Source of the DNA: DATFJT01 sp965230755
Lineage (GTDB): Bacteria > Bacteroidota > Bacteroidia > Chitinophagales > Saprospiraceae
DNA: 64,000 nt
Assembly (NCBI GenBank): GCA_965230755.1
Contig: CBDDLT010000015.1
Span: forward strand, 186,001 to 250,000
Direction of reading: 5' to 3'
Below are positions 41,735 through 51,515 of the stretch, in pieces. The notes beneath the pieces were generated by a model, which worked only from the letters and a program-made list of their open reading frames with translations, ran no database searches and was not told the origin of the DNA. The position numbers were made by a program, and so were the translations under genes. Every line of letters starts with the position of its first letter. Within the stretch, counting starts at the first letter, position 1.

Positions 41735-44578
41735 TCATTCGAGCTCCTCTTCACCCTTGTCCTTGTGAAACATCACCCAATGATCGACCCGATATTTCGA
41801 ACCCTTCTTTTCCAAGTTGAAAATAATATTGGGATACTGATAGAGGAGTCCTCGCGTATGCCCTTGAATGCGTAGAGCTGAACCCTCATATTTTTCCTCT
41901 AACTTTTTTTGGGTATCCCCCAACTTAATCTTGCGAGCGGTCGCTTTATTATAGTTCTCTTTTGATTTGACAAAATGGTATCTCTTAGATGGCTTTTCTC
42001 CGTTGAAGGCAAAACCGGCGTTTACTTTTATCAGATCTAAACGGCTGTAGTTTAGCTCTTCCAATTCCTTGCTTGAAAAACGAGTAATGATATCGTAGAA
42101 AGTGCCCGCTTTACGACCAAAGTTCACAGACATTTCCCATTGGTTCCCCTGGCTTCTTAAAAACTCCTTCAAGCTCATACTCTCTGAAGCGAAATAGATC
42201 TCTTCCTCAATAGCTTGTTCCAAAGGATCGGTAGAAGAAGCCCTATTATAGTATTTTCGAATGGGTTCAAAATCATGGTTCACTATATACTTCGCATTTC
42301 TTTTGATGATATCATTCTCTTCATCCAAGGACTGCGCAATGAAGATATAGTCCTTATCACTTGACATATTGCTTACCATCCCCTGTTGGTTCAGATTGTG
42401 CGTGATAATGGCCAACATCAAGTAAATTTCTGCCTTTAGCTTTCTTGAAATTCCGGGCACGTGATTCGCCAAATTCTTAGCCTCCAAACAAGTAGACTTA
42501 GCCAAGAACATTTCGTCGTATATCGTTGGTGAATGATACTGTTTCCTCTTGACCTTATCCTCTAAAAAGTAGTAAATGCTCTTGTTGAGATAAGCTACTT
42601 CGAATTTCGGATCTATTCTAATGGCGTCGTTAAAGTATTCTATGGGTTCCCTAGTCAACTCGCTCACAACAAAAGTATTGGTATAAATCTCCCATCCATT
42701 ATCCAATCCATCTCCATCGCAATCCAAGAATTGCCAGGTATTGAAAATCTCGCCATCGAATGCGGGTATCTTGCTATAACTGCAGGCATCAAAGGGATTT
42801 GTTCTCGCCTTTGCTTCTTTAGAATTAAGCTCTCCGTCACCATCGCAATCGGCACTTGCCCAATGCTCGTAATACTTTCCCGATTCACTGGGAACGATAG
42901 GATTGGATGTGCTACAGGGGCCAAAAATGTCAGTATCATTTTTTAATTCAGATCCATTGGGGTCTCCATCACCATCACAGTCAATCATGGACCAGGTCTT
43001 ATAGACCTTATTGGAACGAGCAGGAATTTTGGTAAAACTGCATGGCTCAAAGGGGGCCGTCCCATTGTTAACCTCCAAGCGATTCTCTTCTCCGTCTTGA
43101 TCGCAATCGGCCAGATTCCAAACATCGGCGTGCTTCAAATCCGAAGCCGGAATAAAAGGAGCGATATTGCTGCAAGGATCGAATGGGTCTGTTCCATCTA
43201 TGGCTTCAGCTTCATTAGAATAACCATCGCCATCACAATCTTCTACACCCCAAATAATTCTATCAATGGTGTTAGAAGGTATTGTTTGATTGGTCACGCT
43301 GCAAGGATCCAGTAAATCCGTACCATTGTCTAATTCGAATTGATTGGTCTCGCCATCCTGATCACAATCGAGGGCAGACCAAAAGGCAAATACCGTATCT
43401 CTTTTACTGGGCATATTAGTGAAACTACAAGGGTCAAAAGGATCAGTACGATTGGCCAACTCGAATGAATTAATCTCTCCATCGAAATCCGAATCTGACG
43501 CTAACCAGGCTTCATCTTCAGGATAATCAACCGAGTTGACAAACCCATCCTGATCTACATCAAAATTAAAACCAGGGCTAGTTGGTATATCAGGCTCTAC
43601 ATCGAATTGAACCAAGTCAAGCTCTATGTTAACCGGTAAAATATATCCAACATCCATCCAGCTAAGGTCAATTTCAGTCATCATTTTTTTCAAGGCCAAA
43701 ACGCCCATATTATTCAACAACTCCTTGCTTTGATATGAACGAGACACGTATTCATAGCACTGGAGCGCCAAATCGTACTCTTTGATCATGGACAGATAAT
43801 TTCCAGCTTCGAAGACAGCAATCAAAGTATCCAACTTAAGGCCTGCACGCTCTGCTATCATAATTCTCTCATCCAGAGAAACATACTTATCATCCGAACG
43901 GCTGATATCTGGGAAAGATTCGTAAACCAAACGAAGAAAATCAGGTCCGGCCTTTTTTGTGTGATAGCCAGCTAAATAAGCCGTAAAACCAGCCTCAAGA
44001 TCAGCTTCTGCCTCGTTATTTCTTATTTGATGGCGGGTGGCAATTTCACGATAAATGGCCATAAGGCTGTCCAATGTATTCTGATTCTGCTCCGCCTCTA
44101 CATTTTCACTTAGGAGATTGACAAAGTTAGAATCTTGATCCATTTCCTTGAACTTGTCCGTATACCTATGTCGAACCACATGCTTTTCTGTGTAATGGGC
44201 CAATTCATGGGCGATGATAAAAGCCAAGGCATCTTCGGATTCGTCCTGTAACTCTGTCTTGCACAAACGGTATGTACGCTCTTCCAAATAAATGATCCCA
44301 TCAGTAGAAGCCATGGCCAACTTAAATGCCGGGTTTGGCAAATTATTGACAAGCTTTATAAAGGGCTTATTCTCTACATTTAGGCCCTTGGCCCTTTTCA
44401 GTTTTGCCAGGATTTGGATGCATTCATCCTCGGCAGCACTATTGGATTCTGGAATATTTTCGGTGGAGATGTTCGTTGGTTCTATTAAAAGCAAAAGAAA
44501 CAACAGAAAAGCCATATGGAATTGATTTTTTGGATAAAAACTAAGCAGAATAAATCTACGAAATTTGGCATTCTTCAC
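41735..44578 (-). CDS. Secreted M48-like metalloprotease with eight DxDxDG repeats
   Basis: A 947-residue exported protein; signal helix about residues 22-34 (alternative start at ATG for M22). The protease part has HELAH (H124, E125, H128) and the M48 third ligand in NNEAEAD (E189, D193). After a TPR-like stretch come eight calcium-binding-type DxDxDG units (DVDQDG, DSDFDG, then six DCDxDG), about 41-45 residues apart, each with a paired CS, thrombospondin-3/EF-hand-like. A second TPR-like part and a C-terminal domain follow (KIKLGDTQKKLEEKY). The N-terminal third is a clear paralogue of the protein at 49.7 kb. Divergent from the caspase gene. Confidence 0.85.
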   Translation of the reverse strand: MKNAKFRRFILLSFYPKNQFHMAFLLFLLLLIEPTNISTENIPESNSAAEDECIQILAKLKRAKGLNVENKPFIKLVNNLPNPAFKLAMASTDGIIYLEERTYRLCKTELQDESEDALAFIIAHELAHYTEKHVVRHRYTDKFKEMDQDSNFVNLLSENVEAEQNQNTLDSLMAIYREIATRHQIRNNEAEADLEAGFTAYLAGYHTKKAGPDFLRLVYESFPDISRSDDKYVSLDERIMIAERAGLKLDTLIAVFEAGNYLSMIKEYDLALQCYEYVSRSYQSKELLNNMGVLALKKMMTEIDLSWMDVGYILPVNIELDLVQFDVEPDIPTSPGFNFDVDQDGFVNSVDYPEDEAWLASDSDFDGEINSFELANRTDPFDPCSFTNMPSKRDTVFAFWSALDCDQDGETNQFELDNGTDLLDPCSVTNQTIPSNTIDRIIWGVEDCDGDGYSNEAEAIDGTDPFDPCSNIAPFIPASDLKHADVWNLADCDQDGEENRLEVNNGTAPFEPCSFTKIPARSNKVYKTWSMIDCDGDGDPNGSELKNDTDIFGPCSTSNPIVPSESGKYYEHWASADCDGDGELNSKEAKARTNPFDACSYSKIPAFDGEIFNTWQFLDCDGDGLDNGWEIYTNTFVVSELTREPIEYFNDAIRIDPKFEVAYLNKSIYYFLEDKVKRKQYHSPTIYDEMFLAKSTCLEAKNLANHVPGISRKLKAEIYLMLAIITHNLNQQGMVSNMSSDKDYIFIAQSLDEENDIIKRNAKYIVNHDFEPIRKYYNRASSTDPLEQAIEEEIYFASESMSLKEFLRSQGNQWEMSVNFGRKAGTFYDIITRFSSKELEELNYSRLDLIKVNAGFAFNGEKPSKRYHFVKSKENYNKATARKIKLGDTQKKLEEKYEGSALRIQGHTRGLLYQYPNIIFNLEKKGSKYRVDHWVMFHKDKGEEELE

Positions 44579-44706
44579 GAAATAATTATTCGTATAGATC
44601 CTTCTAAGACCGTACTTATCATAAGTAAAAACATTATTTAGAGGGCAGTTTTTAAAGATTGATGATACTATGCATTATATTTATTTCAAGAAGAATAATT
44701 GCCATT

Positions 44707-46434
44707 ATGTTTTATCGACTGGTCTTACTACTATTATTGTCCTTACCTTATCAGGTCTTTGGCCAGTTCGGAAGAACCAAGACGGCTAGAGCAGTCATCG
44801 TAGGCATTTCCAATTACGAAAATGCGGAGATTCCAGATCTGAGGTTTGCCCATAGAGATGCACAGGCATTTTATGATTATCTCATATCTCCAGCCGGAGG
44901 CAATGTACAAGAAGATAACATACAACTCCTCATTGATCAGAATGCAACGGGAGGAAACGTTCACAAGGCTTTATATTGGCTGATCAAAGAAGCTCAGGAA
45001 GGAGATAAAAGTATCATATATTTTTCCGGACATGGGGATGTTGAAACCATTTTTGCTGATGAGCCAGGCCATCTACTAGTTTATGACTCCCCCAATACCA
45101 TTTACCAGATCAATTCTTTAAGAATTGATGACCTCAAAAGAATCGTTAACACTCTTAGCCAAGCGAAAAGATCTAAAGTAACAGTATACACCGACGCCTG
45201 TCGATCGGGAAAACTGGCCGGTTCTGGTGTAAAAGGGCCTCAAGCCACAGCGGCTGCACTGACTTCTCAGTTCTCGGATGAGGTCAAAATCATGTCTTGT
45301 CAACCCAATGAATTCTCGATAGAAGGTGAGCAATGGGGAGAAGGAAGAGGCTTGTTTTCTTACTTCTTGATAAAAGGTTTAACAGGGCTAGCTGATGCAG
45401 ATCAAGATCTCGCAGTAAATCTAAAGGAGTTGCAGAGATATCTCGAAGATAGCTTTGACGAAGAATTAACAGACGTTCAGCAAACCCCTGTTACTGTCGG
45501 CGATAAAAACCAATTACTTTCTTATGTGGATGAATCCGCTTTGGCGCAGATTGACCCCGCACAATATGCCATTGCCGACGAAATGATCAAAAGTCCACAG
45601 GGATCAATTATAACATCGGACAGCTTATTACAACGATTCTACGATGCCTTGAGTTCTGGCATCTTGCTCAATGAAAAGAATTCAGCTACCCATTATTATG
45701 AGTTAATCTTAGAAGATCAATCACTTCAGAATAAACAAGACATAATCAAAGGTGATCTAATTGCTGCCCTAAGCGATAATGCCATGAAAGCCATCAACCA
45801 ATACTTAGGTAGTGACTTGAACGAGTTAAAAAAGAGATATGACTATAATGATTCCAATTACTTGAAATATGCGGATTACTTGGAAAAAGCGAGTGAGCTT
45901 CTAGGTCCTGTACATTATTTATTTCCTCAGATGAAGACCAAATCCATATACTTTTCTGTAGTAGCTCAGCGCCTAAATCTGGAGAAGCTTCAATCTGAAA
46001 AGGATTCCTATAATGATCTCATTAACCAACTGGAAGATGCCTTAAAATTCGAAAATCGCTCTGCTTTTATCTATAACGAACTCGGTCTTCTCAATATGAA
46101 CATTGAGAATTATGATGAAGCCTTGAATATGTGGGATAAGGCGATAGAGCTCAGCCCACAATGGGCCCTACCATACGCAAATAAGAGTCATGTTTACATC
46201 TTGAAAAAGGAATTTGACGAAAGCATACACTGGGCCAGTCTTGCCATCAATATTTCTCCTGATTTCACAAGCCCATATTCGAATCTGGCCGCTGCCTATT
46301 TGGCAAAGGGTAACCTGGAACAGGCCATCAACTATACAAAAAAAGCGCTTTCTCTGGATCCCGGTGAATGTGCCTGGTTGAACAATCTAGGATTTTATCA
46401 TTTTTTCTTCGGGCCAACATTCCACTGCACTTGA
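44707..46434 (+). CDS. Secreted caspase-like (C14) peptidase with TPR repeats, ending at a frameshift
   Basis: From ATG 44707 (signal peptide MFYRL...VFGQ; the frame is open to an ATG at 44659), 575 residues. The caspase fold is complete: YFSGHGD (H109) and DACRSG (C165) form the catalytic dyad, with GRGLFSYFL completing the small subunit. From about residue 430 come TPR units (YNELGLLNMNIENYDEAL, YANKSHVY..., YSNLAAAYLAKGNLEQAI). The frame stops at 46434 in the middle of a TPR; the rest lies one frame over. Catalytic His/Cys present, so N-terminal activity is plausible. Divergent from the M48 gene at 41.7 kb with 128 bases between. Confidence 0.9.
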   Translation: MFYRLVLLLLLSLPYQVFGQFGRTKTARAVIVGISNYENAEIPDLRFAHRDAQAFYDYLISPAGGNVQEDNIQLLIDQNATGGNVHKALYWLIKEAQEGDKSIIYFSGHGDVETIFADEPGHLLVYDSPNTIYQINSLRIDDLKRIVNTLSQAKRSKVTVYTDACRSGKLAGSGVKGPQATAAALTSQFSDEVKIMSCQPNEFSIEGEQWGEGRGLFSYFLIKGLTGLADADQDLAVNLKELQRYLEDSFDEELTDVQQTPVTVGDKNQLLSYVDESALAQIDPAQYAIADEMIKSPQGSIITSDSLLQRFYDALSSGILLNEKNSATHYYELILEDQSLQNKQDIIKGDLIAALSDNAMKAINQYLGSDLNELKKRYDYNDSNYLKYADYLEKASELLGPVHYLFPQMKTKSIYFSVVAQRLNLEKLQSEKDSYNDLINQLEDALKFENRSAFIYNELGLLNMNIENYDEALNMWDKAIELSPQWALPYANKSHVYILKKEFDESIHWASLAINISPDFTSPYSNLAAAYLAKGNLEQAINYTKKALSLDPGECAWLNNLGFYHFFFGPTFHCT

Positions 46435-46861
46435 GTATATTGACCATGCTTTGAAATGTGATCCGACCTATCTTGCAGCCCTAAGAACGAGGCCTTCCAT
46501 TTTATTCGAATTATCCAGGCATGATGAGGCCATCAAGGCATGTGAGGAGTTTCTTAAAGACCAACCCAATGACCGATTTGTGCGTATTGATTTGGCTATG
46601 ATGTTACTTAAATTGAAGCGTGCCAAGGAATCCATAAAGCATTTCCAATACTTCTGTGAAAATATTCAGTCCGATTATCCCTGGGCTTATTTTGATATGG
46701 CATGTGCTCATGTCATACTCGATGATATGGAAGGCTTTGAAAAAAATATGCTCAAAGCGATAGAATATGGTTTTGATAGTAAAAAAGAAATGGAGGAAAG
46801 CCCGTATCTCTCCTCCATCCGATCTACTAAGATTTATCTCGATATTCTAAATCGTTTATAG
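46409..46861 (+). pseudogene. C-terminal TPR part of the caspase protein, in the +1 frame
   Basis: Reading one base later than the caspase frame gives SGQHSTALEYIDHALKCDPTYL, which completes the interrupted TPR helix pair, then two more TPR units (FELSRHDEAIKACEEFLKDQP..., KLKRAKESIKHFQYF) and a short tail. The switch falls at TTTTTT (46401-46406); removing one T joins the halves into a single protein of about 718 residues. Cause could be a natural mutation, phase variation, programmed frameshifting or sequencing error. The end overlaps the convergent gene's stop by six bases. Confidence 0.88.
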
Positions 46862-47548
46862 TTCTATTCCTTTTCTTCTCATAAATTTATCTCTAATGTT
46901 TCGAAGCATGATATCGTCGCTATCGTTGAACATATAAGTTTGGTAGGTTCTCATGGCGTCATAATTCAGACCGTTTTGTTCGAATCCGACAGCCTTCAAC
47001 ACTACCTGCTTCGCTTTGGTCCCTCTTTGAAAATCTTCTAGTCCTTCTGCCACTTTTACCACCTCTTTGTAAAAGGCTGGACTGATGATCTCAAAAAATA
47101 CCTTTTTCGAAACATTTGTCCTTTCATTTAATTCTGATAATTGCAAGGTGTACATTTTACCTTCGACTACAGCAATTTCTTCCAGCGGTACCATCATACT
47201 GCTACCCTGGACCTGAGCTTCCAGTAAGGGTTCAGAATTTACAAAGTCGTTTTCCGCAATTTTGAGGATATAACTCTGGCCGATTTTTCCATTCCAGATT
47301 AATTCAAAATTCTTTCTTAATATTTTGCCTTCCGAAGGCATTCTCATTTTAATTGCCATGTTTTGAGCACCACTCGCACCTCCAGTCCCCTGAACAAGTA
47401 CCACTCCTCCTCCAGTGCCTTGTCTTTCACCCCCATTATCATCCATCTGCTCTTCGACTAGATCCACATCAGGTGGTTCCGCCTCTTGAGCAAAAATTAA
47501 GGCCGTAGACCCCAGAAACATCAAAATCATAAAATAGAAATTCTTCAT
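46856..47548 (-). CDS. Exported protein of unknown function (caspase/CHASE2 cluster)
   Basis: A 230-residue secreted protein: signal peptide to about residue 20, an acidic Gly-rich linker (GGERQGTGGGVVLVQGTGGASG), then a beta-rich domain (about 68-150, GKILRKNFELIWNGKIGQSY) resembling an Ig-like or DUF928-like sandwich, and a helical tail like a half-TPR. I do not recognise it firmly. It is the last gene of the minus-strand operon M48-CHASE2-FecR-like-this. Its start follows the preceding stop by 48 bases. Its middle domain is similar in build to the second half of the preceding protein. Confidence 0.62.
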   Translation of the reverse strand: MKNFYFMILMFLGSTALIFAQEAEPPDVDLVEEQMDDNGGERQGTGGGVVLVQGTGGASGAQNMAIKMRMPSEGKILRKNFELIWNGKIGQSYILKIAENDFVNSEPLLEAQVQGSSMMVPLEEIAVVEGKMYTLQLSELNERTNVSKKVFFEIISPAFYKEVVKVAEGLEDFQRGTKAKQVVLKAVGFEQNGLNYDAMRTYQTYMFNDSDDIMLRNIRDKFMRRKGIEL

Positions 47549-47596
47549 AGTAAAAATTTAAATATCAATAATATTCATTCGGTTGTGAGCCAAAGA

Positions 47597-48535
47597 TCAA
47601 TCCACCAATTTGGATAATTGATCCGTTCTGGCTAAAAAGGAATTGTACATTTTTTTGACCAACTTATCTTCTGGAAAATCGCTTAAAAGACCCTGATATG
47701 TCAATTCTGCCTCGTGTCGATAGTCTTGCATCTCTAGAACTACTGCCCTCATCCATTTCTTTTCTAAATCTCCTGAGTCCTTATAATCAATTAAGCTTTC
47801 TAATTTCGCCTGAATTTTACTTTCTTGGATACTCTGGAATTTAAAGCTTATCTCAGCCTGGTTCCCATCGCTATCCGACACTTTCAAGAAATACGAACTG
47901 CCTTCCTGCCAATCTATATCTCCTTTATTAATCGAATATTTCGAATTCGAAGTTTGAACTTGAAATATCTCTTCTCTCGTTTTTGCGTCTTCAACACTTA
48001 TTGTATAAGGATTCCCGTTATTCGAACTCCACTCAACTTTATAACCCTCGTTCGACAACTTACCCGCTAATGGAGATATAATTCTAATTTTATCGTTACC
48101 ATTTGAATATCCTTTAACCCCACCAGAAACGGACATATAATTCTTATGATAGGACACGAGATCTTCCTTGCTATCCGAGTTTTTTAGACCTTCCATAATA
48201 AAACTCCAAAATTTGCCTGTAAAACTCATGCTTTGCTGCATGGAAGAAGTATACAACTCTGACAATTTAAACTCTCCTTCCTCATCGAAGTAATGTGGTT
48301 TGTCTCTACAGATTAACTTTAAGTATCCATTTTGACCGACCAACAAGACACCTTCCGGCTGTAACTTGTCGCCTGGATATATTTTTAATTCCTTGGCGTC
48401 CGGTAAGCGAACTTTGACATCACCCCTGCAGGAAATGATTCTAAATTGAGCCTCCTGGGCATTCAACTCGGGAATTGAAAAAGTTCCAAAAATAAAACTG
48501 AGCATTAGAAATAAAATGGATAAATGATTCATCAT
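47597..48535 (-). CDS. Exported FecR-like protein (caspase/CHASE2 cluster)
   Basis: About 312 residues from ATG 48535; the open frame extends to a TTG at 48601 but the signal peptide (MMNHLSILFLM...LNAQ) only makes sense from here, and ATGA overlaps the CHASE2 stop. An N-terminal FecR-like beta region follows (GDVKVRLPDAKELKIYPGDKL...VGQNGYLKLICRD), then an Ig-like segment (IRIISPLAGKLSNEGYKVEWS), then helical TPR-like repeats to the end. It lacks the membrane helix and cytoplasmic tail of true anti-sigma FecR, so it is a periplasmic or surface reader, not an anti-sigma factor. Confidence 0.65.
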   Translation of the reverse strand: MMNHLSILFLMLSFIFGTFSIPELNAQEAQFRIISCRGDVKVRLPDAKELKIYPGDKLQPEGVLLVGQNGYLKLICRDKPHYFDEEGEFKLSELYTSSMQQSMSFTGKFWSFIMEGLKNSDSKEDLVSYHKNYMSVSGGVKGYSNGNDKIRIISPLAGKLSNEGYKVEWSSNNGNPYTISVEDAKTREEIFQVQTSNSKYSINKGDIDWQEGSSYFLKVSDSDGNQAEISFKFQSIQESKIQAKLESLIDYKDSGDLEKKWMRAVVLEMQDYRHEAELTYQGLLSDFPEDKLVKKMYNSFLARTDQLSKLVD

Positions 48536-49704
48536 TTGTTGTCTTTTGGTTTGAATAACTTTTGACGTCTTAAAAAGATGTATTCGTAAATCTTTACGCA
48601 ATCCCAGGACAAGGCAATTCCCGCTAGTGCAACAGCCACATTTAATCTATAATTGTAGAAATACATCAGAACTGTTGCCAAAGTGAAAAGTGCGAAAAGC
48701 ATTAACAACTGAAACATACGGATCAATTTATGATAGCCCGGATTAATCCTATAGTAGACATATCTGCAAATGATAACCATAAGTAAGATCACTAAGAAAG
48801 AAATCAATCCCGAAACGCGTTTGCTTGCCCTATTGATAAAGGAACCATCCAGAATGGAAGATATGATATTAGCATGTATGACCACTCCGAACATATCCGG
48901 TAGCGTTTTCATGGCCATTTTCTTATTCATTGGTGAGTAGTACTTATCCGTAACCGAGTTACTACTTTCAGAAACTCCCAAATAACCAAGAAGCACGATC
49001 TTATCTCTAATAGTAGAAGATAGGTCTGCTTCAAAAAGGACTTGACTGATATCCAGGTGAACATAGCTGTCTATATTCCCTCGGAAATCAATTTGCTCTA
49101 CATCCTTTTGCCTCGTCGTCAAAGCATTGTATTCCTGTTTCGCTGCCAACTTAACAATAGCAGAAGCAAAAGCATCCACTGGAAGACCATTAATCTCTTC
49201 TTTTGGACTATAATATCGAATGGTGTGATCCGGTTTGGCTACAAAATTGACAAAGCCAAAATTGTCAGACTTACAAAATCGAACATTACAGGAATGAGGA
49301 GCAGGTTCCTCTTTTAATTGGTCTAATTTATCCGCTAAAATCAAATTGGGAAGGCTGTCTATGACAGATTGTAGTGTGCTATCACTCATAAAATCCTTAT
49401 CCCCTTCGAATATTACATCTACTCCAATTGCTTTTGGATGATAGCTGTTTATACGTTCAAGTGCTTGAGCAATTTCAGATCGATCAGGAGATCCAGTATT
49501 AATAATGACAATTCTATCATCGAATTGATTATCCGGCTTAAACTTGCAATAAATCAAATCCGTGAAATCGTAATCGTTCAGATTCTTACTAAACGGATTG
49601 AGAAAGCCCAACTTGAATGGCAAAATGGAGCCAAGAAAGATAAGCACATAGATAAACAGCATGGTAGCCAGAATGTGCAGTATATTTTTACTCATTATTT
49701 TCAA
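48532..49704 (-). CDS. CHASE2-domain membrane sensor protein
   Basis: A 390-residue membrane protein. One N-terminal helix (about 9-31), an extracytoplasmic CHASE2 domain (about 45-285; IVIINTGSPDRSEIAQALERI, KAIGVDVIFEGDKD and IRDKIVLLGYLG are its core strands) and three C-terminal membrane helices (about 297-365). No kinase, cyclase or CHAT domain follows the helices, so output must go to another protein. First codon TTG at 49704 overlaps the M48 stop (TTGA); ATG at 49695 is an alternative. CHASE2 domains sense unknown extracytoplasmic signals. Confidence 0.87.
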   Translation of the reverse strand: MKIMSKNILHILATMLFIYVLIFLGSILPFKLGFLNPFSKNLNDYDFTDLIYCKFKPDNQFDDRIVIINTGSPDRSEIAQALERINSYHPKAIGVDVIFEGDKDFMSDSTLQSVIDSLPNLILADKLDQLKEEPAPHSCNVRFCKSDNFGFVNFVAKPDHTIRYYSPKEEINGLPVDAFASAIVKLAAKQEYNALTTRQKDVEQIDFRGNIDSYVHLDISQVLFEADLSSTIRDKIVLLGYLGVSESSNSVTDKYYSPMNKKMAMKTLPDMFGVVIHANIISSILDGSFINRASKRVSGLISFLVILLMVIICRYVYYRINPGYHKLIRMFQLLMLFALFTLATVLMYFYNYRLNVAVALAGIALSWDCVKIYEYIFLRRQKLFKPKDNK

Positions 49705-51344
49705 GGACCACTTTTTTTCACCACAATTAAATCGACCAAGTTATTCTGATCATAAAGAATTTGAAGCCCACCATCCAGATAAGCGCAAATTCTTCCATTG
49801 GGTGTTGGAATAGAGTGGCTGGGTTTGCCAAGAATATCGACAAGTTCCTCTTGTCTTTTGCCTTTTTCGATTATGGCATCATTGAAGTCGCATCTGTTTC
49901 CTTCCTGGAAGAAATAATATCCTTCTTCCCCAAAATTGTTAAAGTGAACGTGAATTTTGCTTTGGTTTTTAACAATCTGAAAATAATCAGAATTCTCTTC
50001 CAAGTTGATATGTAAATCTGCCCTCTCTTCGTCCCTCATTATTCTAGAGAACAATTGATCTAGAGAAACATTATCCATACGTAGACTTGCTACAGTTTTG
50101 GCATTTTTATCGCCGGAACCAATCCCATTTAATACATTAATATTGTGCGATGCCAGGGGAACCAAATCAATTTCCATTGCTTTTTTAAAACTGTTTTCGG
50201 CACCGGAAGGATTGTCGTTGAGGAACTCAATAATTCCCAAATTAATGTGAGCATGAGCAAGTTCAACCGCATTTTGATGGGCATCTGCCATTCGAAGTAC
50301 TTTCTGACATAAATATTCAGCATCAAAATAGTTGTCTTGCAAAATATGGACAGAAGCCAGGTTGACATAAGCTTGAATATACTCTTTATCTAGATTGATG
50401 GCGGTTCTCAAGGCTTTTTCCGCCAGTTCCAGATACTTGTTCCTTTCTGTCTTGTCCGTAAATTTTCTAGAAAGTCTGGAGTCTACATCCAACTCCAGAG
50501 GTATGATAAAGGGCATCTCAGTCTCACTAAAATATGAGAGTGCAGAAAGTGCCATCAGAACTCCTTTATTATTGAACAACTCCCTACTTTGAAATTTCGA
50601 TCTAACCAATAAATAGTCCAAGTATTGATTGGCCATCTCGTACTCGCCAGCAACCGTTAGAAAATTAGACATCATAAAGATATGGTTCATTTCTTTGACC
50701 CTCTTTTCGCTTAATTCCGCAATTTTTACCCTTTCCTGTAGTGAGGGATACGACTGATTACTCGTTTTATCCAGTTGATAAGATTCATAGATTTTTGGAA
50801 GTAGCTCTTGGAGCACTCCCAAAGAGTGATACCCCGCCATGATACACAGAAATCCGCCCAGTTGATCTGCTTCCATTTCCAAGCGAAGGTGATCCTCCCA
50901 GTTATGATCTAAGCCATCATCGCTTTCTTTTCCATAGTATTTTAAGAAGTGGTCCGTCCAATCATGGTTTTCGTAATAGTGAACTAGTTCATGACCCAAC
51001 AGAGCAGCAAGTGCAGATAGCGAGTCTTGCCCCATTGACATACATAGATCAAATGCTTTTTCCTCTATTACGATTTCTCCTTTCCTCAAGTCTACCCATG
51101 CGGGTTTCTGTTCAGAATTGGTCATAATTAACTTGGGTGGAGGTATGTTAAAAGCCCCTCTTGCCTCGATCAAATCATTCAGGACATTTCGGGTACTTTG
51201 AACTTTATTTTTAAAGAATTCAGAATTTTCGGAGTCTAGAGTAACAGCGACACCGCCGGGATTATAAGCGTAAGCAAAAACACCATCTTGCGCATTCAAA
51301 CAAACACACCAAATCAGTAAACAGTTGGTCAAAAAAAGTTTCAC
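49701..51344 (-). CDS. Secreted M48-like metalloprotease with TPR repeats
   Basis: A 547-residue exported protein: signal peptide ending LNAQ (19), protease part with HELVH (H118, E119, H122) and ExxxD third ligand in LEMEAD (E156, D160), TPR repeats (about 300-400) and a C-terminal beta domain (about 430-547, LVDILGKPSHSI, with a Tyr/Asp-rich end). It is a paralogue of the 41.7-kb protein: both share AGYH, YPSLQER/YVSLDER and LFNNKGVL/LLNNMGVL after the zinc site. It heads the operon; the CHASE2 gene starts inside its stop. About 170 AT-rich bases upstream hold the promoter, not identified. Confidence 0.85.
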   Translation of the reverse strand: MKLFLTNCLLIWCVCLNAQDGVFAYAYNPGGVAVTLDSENSEFFKNKVQSTRNVLNDLIEARGAFNIPPPKLIMTNSEQKPAWVDLRKGEIVIEEKAFDLCMSMGQDSLSALAALLGHELVHYYENHDWTDHFLKYYGKESDDGLDHNWEDHLRLEMEADQLGGFLCIMAGYHSLGVLQELLPKIYESYQLDKTSNQSYPSLQERVKIAELSEKRVKEMNHIFMMSNFLTVAGEYEMANQYLDYLLVRSKFQSRELFNNKGVLMALSALSYFSETEMPFIIPLELDVDSRLSRKFTDKTERNKYLELAEKALRTAINLDKEYIQAYVNLASVHILQDNYFDAEYLCQKVLRMADAHQNAVELAHAHINLGIIEFLNDNPSGAENSFKKAMEIDLVPLASHNINVLNGIGSGDKNAKTVASLRMDNVSLDQLFSRIMRDEERADLHINLEENSDYFQIVKNQSKIHVHFNNFGEEGYYFFQEGNRCDFNDAIIEKGKRQEELVDILGKPSHSIPTPNGRICAYLDGGLQILYDQNNLVDLIVVKKSGP

Positions 51345-51515
51345 TGGGGTTATTTAAATGGATAAAATCCTTTTAAATTTATAGACTTTGAATTTTAAGA
51401 GATCTATCCTGTTTATTCGACAATATAACTTTTTTTTATTAGAAAAAATTCCAAATTTGTGAGAATAATGCATGGTCAAATTGAAGTTGATTAGATCCAA
51501 TGTTGATTAAAAACT

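Noticed and set aside
47597..48535. FecR-like protein as an anti-sigma factor
   Set aside because: It has a cleavable signal peptide and no cytoplasmic sigma-binding part or membrane helix, and no sigma gene is adjacent.
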